NCBI RefSeq assembly: GCF_026616195.1
Contig: NZ_JANHDH010000002.1
Location: 930,001-994,000 of the forward strand
DNA from: Haloarchaeobius amylolyticus
Lineage (GTDB): Archaea > Halobacteriota > Halobacteria > Halobacteriales > Natrialbaceae
Direction of reading: 5' to 3'
Length of the DNA: 64,000 nucleotides
Shown here in pieces: positions 33,146-40,146 of this stretch. The translations under genes were made by a program, and so were the position numbers. The first letter of the stretch is position 1. Every line of letters begins with the position of its first letter. The notes beneath the pieces were generated by a model. It saw only the letters and a list, made by a program, of their open reading frames with translations. It had not been told where the DNA came from and ran no database searches.

Positions 33146-33263
33146 TACTATACCTGTAGTGGTTTTCCCGAATCTCGCGGCGGCCCGCAGATGCGTTTAT
33201 CCGGTCGATAAGGCGATTTTAGGCGATATCTTCCGGACGAAAACCGACCACCAATCTTATATA
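33146..33263 (+). promoter_or_regulatory. Promoter region of the aldolase-bisphosphatase operon
   Basis: TATA box TTATATA at 33257-33263, 25 bases before the aldolase ATG. Upstream lie two direct heptamers AGGCGAT (33211-33217 and 33221-33227), one helical turn apart, and at 33146-33161 a TACT-N8-AGTG element close to the TACT-N7/8-GAGTA site described for the haloarchaeal sugar regulator TrmB. Gluconeogenic genes are expected to be activated when sugar is absent; the binding assignments are inference. Confidence 0.5.
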
Positions 33264-33288
33264 GGCAGTTACGGGTATGTCCAACTGA

Positions 33289-34074
33289 ATGCGCCCCATC
33301 GACGACTCTCCCATCGTGCGTGACGGAAAGGTACTGATTCTGGCGATGGACCACGGGCTGGAGCACGGCCCGGTCGACTTCGAGCCGGTCCCCGAGACGG
33401 TGAACCCGGAGACGGTGTTCGACGTCGCGACCCACGACGCCGTGACGGCCTTCGCCGTCCAGAAGGGCGTCGCCGAGACGTACTACCCCTCCTACGAGGA
33501 CGACGTGAACCTCCTGTTGAAGCTCAACGGCACGTCCAACATGTGGATGGGCGAGCCCGATTCTGCAGTGAATTGCTCGGTCGAGTACGCCGCCGAACTC
33601 GGCGCCGACGCGCTCGGCTTCACGCTGTACGGCGGTTCCAACCACGAGATAGAGATGGCCGAGGAGTTCCGCGACGCCCAGGAGGAGGCCCGCGACTACG
33701 ACCTCCCGATGGTCATGTGGTCGTACCCGCGCGGCCAGGGCCTGAAGAACGACCGCTCGCCCGACACCATCGCCTACGCCGCCCGGCAGGCGCTCGAACT
33801 CGGCGCGGACATCGCGAAGGTGAAGTACCCCGGCACGCCCGAGGCGATGCAGTGGGCCGTCGACTCGGCGGGGAAGGTCAAGGTCGTCATGTCCGGCGGG
33901 TCGAAGACCTCGGACTACGAGTTCCTCAAGCAGGTCGAAGAGAGCATGAACGCGGGTGGCAAGGGCCTCGCCGTCGGCCGGAACGTCTTCCAGCGGGAGG
34001 ACCCCGTCGCCATCCTCGACGGCCTCGAGCAGGTCATCTTCGAGGGTGCGTCCGCCGAGGAAGCGCTCGAATGA
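33289..34074 (+). CDS. Archaeal class I fructose-1,6-bisphosphate aldolase
   Basis: Schiff-base aldolase of the archaeal DhnA/class IA family, 261 residues. Family features: [18 protein letters not shown] near the N-terminus, [29 protein letters not shown], and the Schiff-base lysine in [14 protein letters not shown], followed by phosphate-binding [11 protein letters not shown] and [13 protein letters not shown]. The same family includes enzymes of the alternative aromatic amino-acid route (ADH synthase), but the overlapping fructose-bisphosphatase gene strongly favours a glycolytic/gluconeogenic role. The stop overlaps the next start (ATGA). Confidence 0.9.
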   Translation: MRPIDDSPIVRDGKVLILAMDHGLEHGPVDFEPVPETVNPETVFDVATHDAVTAFAVQKGVAETYYPSYEDDVNLLLKLNGTSNMWMGEPDSAVNCSVEYAAELGADALGFTLYGGSNHEIEMAEEFRDAQEEARDYDLPMVMWSYPRGQGLKNDRSPDTIAYAARQALELGADIAKVKYPGTPEAMQWAVDSAGKVKVVMSGGSKTSDYEFLKQVEESMNAGGKGLAVGRNVFQREDPVAILDGLEQVIFEGASAEEALE

Positions 34075-34931
34075 TGCACACGGCCGACCGCCGGTCCGCG
34101 GTCGATGCAGTCATGGACACGGTCGCGACCGCCGCCCCGCAGATCCGTCAGGGGCTGGTGGGTCGCCGGACCAAGGTCGACGAGGAGAACCCCAGCGGCG
34201 AGACGCAGGCGGCGGCGGACGTCTGGGCCGACAAGCTCCTCGAGAACGCCATCACGGCCATCGACGGCGTCGGCCAGTACGCCAGCGAGGAGCGCGAGGA
34301 CATCGTCGAGTGCGGCGAGGGCGTCTCGGTCGCGGTCGACCCCCTCGACGGCTCCTCGAACCTCAGGCCGAACGCGGCGATGGGGACCATCGTCGGCATC
34401 TACGAGCAACCCCTCCCCGCGAAGGGGGAGGACCTCGTCGCGGCGGCGTACGTCCTCTACGGCCCCATCACCACGATGACGGTCGCGCGCGACGACACCG
34501 TCACCGAGTACGAGATCAGCGACGGCGAGCGCTCGGTCGTCCGCGAGGACATCGTGCTCCCGGACGACCCGGTCGTCTACGGCTTCGGCGGGCGCGTCCC
34601 GGACTGGCCGGGCGACTTCGAGGCGTACGCCCGGGAGATAGAGGACGAACTCAAGCTCCGCTACGGCGGTGCGATGATATCCGACGTGAACCAGGTGGTC
34701 ACCTACGGCGGCATCTTCGCGTACCCGGCGCTGGAGTCCGCCCCGAACGGGAAGCTCCGCCTGCAGTTCGAGGGTATCCCGATCGGCTACATCATCGAGA
34801 CGGCGGGCGGCGCGTCCTCGGACGGGGACAGGTCGCTGCTCGCGGTCGAGCCGACCGAACTCCACCAGCGCGTCCCCGTCCACATCGGGAACGAGGCGCT
34901 CATCGAGCGCCTCGAAGCAGCGCTGACGTAG
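34071..34931 (+). CDS. fbp: Class 1 fructose-1,6-bisphosphatase
   Basis: Gluconeogenic phosphatase converting fructose-1,6-bisphosphate to fructose-6-phosphate, 286 residues. The metal/phosphate motif [20 protein letters not shown] (about residues 90-109) is diagnostic. Upstream residues [20 protein letters not shown] and [11 protein letters not shown] supply further metal ligands, and [17 protein letters not shown] lies in the C-terminal lobe. Translation is coupled to the aldolase by a 4-base overlap, giving consecutive reactions from one transcript. Two in-frame ATGs are adjacent (34071 and 34074). Confidence 0.95.
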   Translation: MMHTADRRSAVDAVMDTVATAAPQIRQGLVGRRTKVDEENPSGETQAAADVWADKLLENAITAIDGVGQYASEEREDIVECGEGVSVAVDPLDGSSNLRPNAAMGTIVGIYEQPLPAKGEDLVAAAYVLYGPITTMTVARDDTVTEYEISDGERSVVREDIVLPDDPVVYGFGGRVPDWPGDFEAYAREIEDELKLRYGGAMISDVNQVVTYGGIFAYPALESAPNGKLRLQFEGIPIGYIIETAGGASSDGDRSLLAVEPTELHQRVPVHIGNEALIERLEAALT

Positions 34932-34949
34932 CTGCTCCTCGCTTCTCTG

Positions 34950-35339
34950 TCAGAGCAGGCTCGCGCCGGCGACGATGACGGTCATGTTGTTCGCGACCAG
35001 GAAGACCCCGAGCAGCAACAGCGCCGCGATCCAGAGTTCGAACAGCAACAGGAACGGCCCGCGGACCCGGGCGGGCGTGTCGCGGATGGCCTCCAGCAGT
35101 GCGGAGAACAGGCCGACGACGAGCACCACCGCCACCAGGTTCAACAGCACCACGACGTGGACGCCCTGTTCGAGGGCCCACCGCACGATGGGGTTGGCCT
35201 CGCCCTCGACCCCGACCAGCTGGGCCGCGACCAGCGTGGTCCCGAGGTCGAGCGCGACGAGGACGAACAGCACCGCGCCGAGCCACCACCAGTAGCCGCG
35301 GAGGCGCGTGTCGATGTCGTCCGGCGAGGCGGGATACAT
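34950..35339 (-). CDS. Membrane protein, DUF5658-like
   Basis: A 129-residue protein with four predicted membrane helices. The motif ALDLGTTLVAAQLVG...EGEANPIVRW (about residues 29-54) matches the pattern D-x2-T-T...E-x-N-P of DUF5658-type membrane proteins. Function unknown. It converges on fbp with an 18-base gap and appears to be a single gene. Confidence 0.7.
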   Translation of the reverse strand: MYPASPDDIDTRLRGYWWWLGAVLFVLVALDLGTTLVAAQLVGVEGEANPIVRWALEQGVHVVVLLNLVAVVLVVGLFSALLEAIRDTPARVRGPFLLLFELWIAALLLLGVFLVANNMTVIVAGASLL

Positions 35340-35461
35340 CAGACTACGATGTAGTCCCGCAACGGTGATAGCTAATCGCGAACTTACGAGTAACGAGACT
35401 ACGTAACGGTCGGATTCTCAGGCTACCGTCTCGTTATCACCGTCCCGTATCGACCGAACGG

Positions 35462-35791
35462 TCAGATACTGGACTCCTCGTCGACCAGCTCGCGCCGGTA
35501 GCTCACGTCGATGGTGAAGCCGCCGTCGCGCAGCTCGAAGCAGACGCTGTCGAGGTTGGTCTCGTACACCTCGTAGTGGTTCCCGCCCTCGTCGACCTTC
35601 GGCCGCGATTCGAGCAGGTCGTACTCCTCGAGGACGTCGATGCGCCGGTAGACCGTCGCCTCGGAGGCGTCACAGCGGTCGACGAGTGCCTGTGCCGAGA
35701 GGGGCTCGACGGACGTGAGCGCGAGGATGCGCCGGGCCGTCTCCCGTTCGAAGACGTCGAACAGCGTGTCGGCGTCCCACTCGTTTGTCAC
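35462..35791 (-). CDS. ArsR-like winged-helix regulator
   Basis: A 109-residue haloarchaeal wHTH protein: TLFDVFERETARRILALTSV, then SAQALVDRCDASEATVYRRI and a wing with VDEGGNHYEVYETNLDSVCF. The C-terminal beta segment (FTIDVSYRRELVDEESS) is typical of the family. Two GTG starts are possible, at 35791 and 35812; I chose the shorter, where similarity begins. Target genes unknown; the neighbours do not suggest one. Confidence 0.82.
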   Translation of the reverse strand: MTNEWDADTLFDVFERETARRILALTSVEPLSAQALVDRCDASEATVYRRIDVLEEYDLLESRPKVDEGGNHYEVYETNLDSVCFELRDGGFTIDVSYRRELVDEESSI

Positions 35792-36027
35792 GGGAGATAG
35801 ATGCGGAGCCACGGTGAAAAGGGTGCAGCCTCGGTAGTTTCACCACGTGAGAACGCTGTCGACACCGGGACGTTCACGGTTTCGGGACGATTTCGGCGGC
35901 CTGACCGGGGGCAACGGAACGCGAGTGTGAACGTGCCGCATGGATATCCGGGGAGGACCGACGAGTACCGCCCAGCGACCGGCTGTGGCGGTTTCGCCGT
36001 TCCAGAACCGTCGCCGCGTCCTTTTGT

Positions 36028-36039
36028 ATGGTCGACCAT
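36028..36039. promoter_or_regulatory. 12-base perfect palindrome before a small membrane protein gene
   Basis: ATGGTCGACCAT, extended imperfectly to GTAT...ATAC, between a CTTTTGTA box and the ATG at 36055. The position near the expected transcription start suggests an operator. By-eye call only. Confidence 0.35.
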
Positions 36040-36054
36040 GATACAGTTGGAAAC

Positions 36055-36366
36055 ATGGCACAACGCTACTACGGGCGGCAGGGGACGTCCTCGACAGAGT
36101 CGATAGACTTCGAACTCGACCGCGACACCATCGGGCAACTGCTGACCAGGCGCCCATGGGTGGTGCGGTGGGTCCTCGCCGAGGTGTTCCTCGTCGGGCT
36201 GGCCATGACCATCCCGCTGTTTTTCACCAGCGAACTCGCGAAGGTCGCCTTCGGGATGGTACTCGCGATGGCGGTCCTCTCCGGGCTCGTCGGGCTCGTC
36301 GCCGGTGCCGTCTCGCTCGGCCGTGCGGCCCGCCGGGCGCTCCGCCGCCGGCGCGCCGAGGTCTGA
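36055..36366 (+). CDS. Small two-helix membrane protein
   Basis: A 103-residue protein: a polar N-terminus (YYGRQGTSSTESIDFELDRD), two membrane helices at about residues 39-58 and 64-88, and a basic C-terminus (RAARRALRRRRAEV). The ATG at 36055 is preferred to one nine codons upstream that lies within the palindrome. Function unknown. It precedes the carboxyltransferase gene by 142 bases on the same strand. Confidence 0.65.
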   Translation: MAQRYYGRQGTSSTESIDFELDRDTIGQLLTRRPWVVRWVLAEVFLVGLAMTIPLFFTSELAKVAFGMVLAMAVLSGLVGLVAGAVSLGRAARRALRRRRAEV

Positions 36367-36508
36367 GGCATAAACGAACCCCGGACTGGGACGGTACCAC
36401 GGCACACCCGGCCGGAGACCGTGACGCGGTCGCCCGCGAGACTGGTGGCAACATTCGTGCCTACCGGAAAGGGAAACCTTTCTCACCGCACCCTTCGCAT
36501 GGCGATGC

Positions 36509-38308
36509 ATGAAGGTGCGTATCAGCGAGGGTGCGTCCGAGGAGGAGGCCTCCGCCATCGCCGCGGCGCTCGCCGAGCACGTGGGCGACGAGGTCGAGGT
36601 GTACGTCGGCCGGGCCGACGACCCCGCGGCGGTCGAGGCGGCTCCGGAAGGGGCGGCCGCGACCGCTGGGGGCGCCAGTGCCGGCGGGTCGACCGCGTCG
36701 GCCGGCGACGACGACGACCTCGGGCCGACCGAACGCGAGGAGAAACTCATCGAGGAGATCGAGGAGATTCTCGAGGGCGGCCCGGAGAAGTACAAAGAGC
36801 GACTCCCCGAACAGGGCAAACTGTTCGTCCGTGACCGCATCGACCTCTGGTTCAATCCCGAGCAGGGCTCGGCAGGCGACCAGACGGAGTCCGGTCACGG
36901 GAACGACGGAGTGCTGTTCGAGGACGGCAAGTTCGCCGAGTTCGACAACGAGGACCAGATCCCCGCCGACGGCCTCATCACGGGCGCGGCCGAGTTCGAG
37001 GGCCGCGACGTCCACTTCATGGCCAACGACTTCACCGTCAAGGCCGGCTCGATGGCGTCGAAGGGCGTCGAGAAGTTCCTCCGGATGCAACAGCGCGCCC
37101 TGAAGACCGGCAAGCCGGTGCTGTACCTGATGGACTCCTCCGGGGGTCGCATCGACCAGCAGACCGGCTTCTTCGCCAACCGCGAGGGCATCGGGAAGTA
37201 CTACTACAACCACTCGATGCTCTCCGGGCGCGTCCCGCAGATCTGTGTCCTGTACGGCCCGTGTATCGCCGGCGCGGCGTACACGCCCGTCTTCGCGGAC
37301 TTCACCATCATGGTCGAGGGGATGTCCGCGATGGCCATCGCCTCCCCGCGGATGGTCCAGATGGTCACCGGCGAGGAGATATCCATGCAGGACCTCGGTG
37401 GCGCCCACGTCCACGCCGAGGAGTCCGGCAGCGCCGACCTCGTCGCCGAGGACGAGGAGCACGCCCGGGAACTCGTCTCCCAGCTCGTCACCTACCTGCC
37501 GAGCAACTCCGACGAGAAGCCGCCGCGCGCCGACCCCGTCGACCCCGCGAAGTCGCCTGCGGGCATCGACAGCATCGTGCCCCAGGAGCCCAACCGCGGC
37601 TACGACATGACGGAGGTCATCGACCGGGTCGTCGACGAGGGCTCGTACTTCGAACTCCGCCCGGACTACGGCGAGGAGATAATCACGGCCTACGCCCGCA
37701 TCGACGGCCGCCCGGTCGGCATCGTCGCCAACCAGCCTGCCCACCGCGCCGGCGCCATCTTCCCGGACGCCGCCGAGAAGGCAGCCGAGTTCATCTGGAA
37801 GTCCGACGCGTTCAACATCCCGCTGCTGTACCTCGCGGACACCCCCGGCTTCATGGCCGGCTCGCAGGTCGAGAAGGACGCCATCCTCGAGAAGGGCAAG
37901 AAGATGATCTACGCCACCTCCAGCGCGACGGTGCCGAAGCAGTGCGTCGTCGTCCGCAAGGCGTACGGCGCCGGCATCTACGCGATGTCCGGGCCCGCGT
38001 ACGACCCCGAGAGCACCATCGGGCTGCCCTCGGGCGAGATCGCCATCATGGGCCCCGAGGCCGCCATCAACGCGGTCTACGCGAACAAGCTCAACGACAT
38101 CGACGACCCCGAAGAGCGCGCCGAGCGCGAGGCCGAACTCCGCGAGGAGTACCGCGAGGACATCGACATCCACCGCATGGCCAGCGAGGTCGTCATCGAC
38201 GAGATCGTCCCGCCGTCGTCGCTGCGCACCGAACTCGAGAACCGCTTCCGGTTCTACGAGACCGTCGAGAAGGAGCTGCCGGACAAGAAGCACGGTACCA
38301 TCCTCTGA
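36509..38308 (+). CDS. pccB: Acyl-CoA carboxylase carboxyltransferase subunit with extra N-terminal domain
   Basis: Carboxyltransferase (beta) subunit of an acyl-CoA, probably propionyl-CoA, carboxylase, 599 residues. The crotonase-fold body starts at about residue 75 (LGPTEREEKLIEEIEEILEG) and shows VLYLMDSSGGRIDQQTGFFA, GPCIAGAAYTPVFADFTIMV and the acyl-CoA-binding GAGIYAMSGPAYDPES. The first 40 residues (MKVRISEGASEEEASAIAAA...VEVYVG) look like the small haloarchaeal acc-operon/PccX protein, normally encoded separately and resembling actinobacterial epsilon subunits, joined here by an Ala/Gly/Ser linker. The biotin carboxylase partner is not in this window. Confidence 0.88.
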   Translation: MKVRISEGASEEEASAIAAALAEHVGDEVEVYVGRADDPAAVEAAPEGAAATAGGASAGGSTASAGDDDDLGPTEREEKLIEEIEEILEGGPEKYKERLPEQGKLFVRDRIDLWFNPEQGSAGDQTESGHGNDGVLFEDGKFAEFDNEDQIPADGLITGAAEFEGRDVHFMANDFTVKAGSMASKGVEKFLRMQQRALKTGKPVLYLMDSSGGRIDQQTGFFANREGIGKYYYNHSMLSGRVPQICVLYGPCIAGAAYTPVFADFTIMVEGMSAMAIASPRMVQMVTGEEISMQDLGGAHVHAEESGSADLVAEDEEHARELVSQLVTYLPSNSDEKPPRADPVDPAKSPAGIDSIVPQEPNRGYDMTEVIDRVVDEGSYFELRPDYGEEIITAYARIDGRPVGIVANQPAHRAGAIFPDAAEKAAEFIWKSDAFNIPLLYLADTPGFMAGSQVEKDAILEKGKKMIYATSSATVPKQCVVVRKAYGAGIYAMSGPAYDPESTIGLPSGEIAIMGPEAAINAVYANKLNDIDDPEERAEREAELREEYREDIDIHRMASEVVIDEIVPPSSLRTELENRFRFYETVEKELPDKKHGTIL

Positions 38309-38828
38309 GGCGACTCGCCCGGGTTGCCGGACCGGCGAAGGCCCGAACCGACCCGGTTCCGCCCTCCTTACCGACGGCCCGACGATGGTAGCGTCGCCGT
38401 AGCAGGAAACCGGCCGACGGAACCGGCACTTAAGCTACCCTTCAGCGCGGGTAGCGCCCCACTACCGTTCCCGAGGGGCCGGTTCGGTCGCCCTGCCACC
38501 GGACAAACGGATATTTTCCCTATCCGAACCGGTACCTCGTGAGCCCATAGTGGGGCCATACATTTGTTCGATGGTGCCCTTGGTACGTATGCCCACGGCG
38601 ATAGTGGGGTCGTCACGACCGGTTCGACACCGATCTGGCATGGGGGAAGGTGACGACCCATCGGTTCACACAGCCACACCGGGTCACACGCGAATGGGGG
38701 TTCGCGACCCGGTCGTCATCCCGGGCCGACCGACGCGGTTGCGTGGTCGGCTAGCGGGGTTTCAGACACAGTCGCGCCCCGGGGGGAGCGCGGCCATGTA
38801 CACACGGTCGCCGTGGGTTTTCGTACCG
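38309..38828. other. 520-base gap with a repeated short motif and no clear gene
   Basis: Space between the convergent carboxyltransferase and PH-domain genes. Open frames here have atypical composition. TAGTGGGG occurs at 38548-38555 and 38602-38609 and, inverted, at 38457-38464. AT-rich patches (CACTTAAGC near 38428, ATATTTTCCCTAT near 38511) could be promoters of an unannotated RNA. I found no tRNA, SRP RNA or RNase P RNA signature. Confidence 0.45.
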
Positions 38829-39401
38829 TTATCGCGTTCTCGTTCCGTCGGACCGTTCGACCGCACGCCTGAGCCGACGCACCTCGTCCCGGACCGCCTG
38901 CCACTGCTCGAGGCTGCCGGGGATGTCGTCGGACGACTGGTGGCGCTGTTTCTGTGAGAGCACGAGTCGCTGGACGCTCCCGGGGTCCTCGACGTTCCAG
39001 AACGTCAGCTCGGTGCCGCCGCCGGCGGCGGTGTCGACCTCGACGGTACCGTAGCCGAACAACGCCCCGAGCGCGGGCTGTTCGTACGAGGAGTTCTGGA
39101 CGCTCTCGAAGTCGGCACTGAGGACTGTCCGGGAGAGCCCGCCGGTCTTCCGGTAGCAGGCCTGGTTCGTCACGACGAACTCGGTGTTGACCACGCGGAA
39201 GTACGCCACGAGGGGCGGGAGGATGCCGAGGACGACCCCGGGCAGGATGACGAGTGGCTCCTCGATGACCCAGGCGAACCCGGCGGCGACGGCGAGGGCG
39301 ACCAGCCCGGCGACGAGCGCCGGGATGACCGACTGGATGCGGGGCTTCGCCGACCACAGCACCTCCTCGTCGTCGTCGGGCGTGAACCACTGACCGGTCA
39401 T
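38829..39401 (-). CDS. PH-domain membrane protein (bPH2 type), second of pair
   Basis: A 190-residue protein: a short acidic N-terminus (WFTPDDDEEVLWSAKPR), two membrane helices at about residues 24-67, then a bacterial PH domain of the YdbS/bPH2 type (TEFVVTNQACYRKTGGLSRT, FGYGTVEVDTAAGGGTELTF) and a basic helix. It overlaps the preceding paralogue by 4 bases. The function of such proteins is unknown; they are thought to scaffold membrane complexes. Confidence 0.82.
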   Translation of the reverse strand: MTGQWFTPDDDEEVLWSAKPRIQSVIPALVAGLVALAVAAGFAWVIEEPLVILPGVVLGILPPLVAYFRVVNTEFVVTNQACYRKTGGLSRTVLSADFESVQNSSYEQPALGALFGYGTVEVDTAAGGGTELTFWNVEDPGSVQRLVLSQKQRHQSSDDIPGSLEQWQAVRDEVRRLRRAVERSDGTRTR

Positions 39402-40075
39402 CGCTCGTCCTGCCAGTCGAACTCGTCGGACTGCCGGCCGGCCGGGTCCCCCGGTTCGTCCTCACCGGCGCCGCCGGTCGGCCCCTGCGAGGTGGGCGCG
39501 GCGCCGGCGTCGGCGGTGCCGGTGTCGGCGCCGGTGTCCTGCCCCTCGATGCCCTCGAAGGACGCGCGGATGGCGCGCAGCTCGGTCAGTATCTCGTCGA
39601 GCACCTGCTCTTTGTCCTCCTCGCCGTCGGACTGCGAGCCACGGGCCTGCTTGATGCGCCTGTTGATGAGCTCCTGGACCTGCTTGGGGTCCGAGACGGC
39701 CATGAACTGCATCTCGACGCCGGAGCCGCCGGCGGTGGAGATGTCGACGTTCCCGAAGCCGAACTGCTTGCCGAGGAAGCTCTCGCTGAAGGAGATGTTC
39801 TGGACCTTGTCGAAGTCGATCTTCTGGACGTCACGGGAGAGGATGCCGGTCTTCTTGTAGAGCCCGTCGGTCGTGACGACGTACTCCGTGTTCTCGCGCT
39901 GGAGGTACGCGCCGACGACGATGGGGATGCCGACGAGGACCAGACACAGCGGCAGCCCGATGATGAGGGCGGGGTAGATGCTCTTCTGGTCCGGGATGCC
40001 CGACCAGACGATCTCCTCGTCCTCGTCGAGCGTCAACCAGTCGTAGGTGGACTCGGTCGCGGGGGTGTCGCTCAT
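39398..40075 (-). CDS. PH-domain membrane protein (bPH2 type), first of pair
   Basis: A 225-residue paralogue of the following gene: acidic N-terminus (YDWLTLDEDEEIVWSGIPDQ), two membrane helices at about residues 32-60, and a PH domain (TEYVVTTDGLYKKTGILSRD, FGFGNVDISTAGGSGVEMQF). It ends in a long disordered Asp/Gly/Ala-rich tail not found in its partner. The 4-base overlap suggests they are made together and may form a heteromeric membrane complex. Confidence 0.83.
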   Translation of the reverse strand: MSDTPATESTYDWLTLDEDEEIVWSGIPDQKSIYPALIIGLPLCLVLVGIPIVVGAYLQRENTEYVVTTDGLYKKTGILSRDVQKIDFDKVQNISFSESFLGKQFGFGNVDISTAGGSGVEMQFMAVSDPKQVQELINRRIKQARGSQSDGEEDKEQVLDEILTELRAIRASFEGIEGQDTGADTGTADAGAAPTSQGPTGGAGEDEPGDPAGRQSDEFDWQDER

Positions 40076-40146
40076 ACCGGGTCGATGCGCCCCGTGTCAG
40101 CAAAGGTGTTGGGAATTCGAGACGAGTCGGGGCCTGCGACCCGCGG

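Noticed and set aside
38620-38640. GGTTCGA sequence resembling a tRNA T-loop
   Set aside because: The flanking bases cannot form a T-stem, and no acceptor, D or anticodon arm can be drawn around it.
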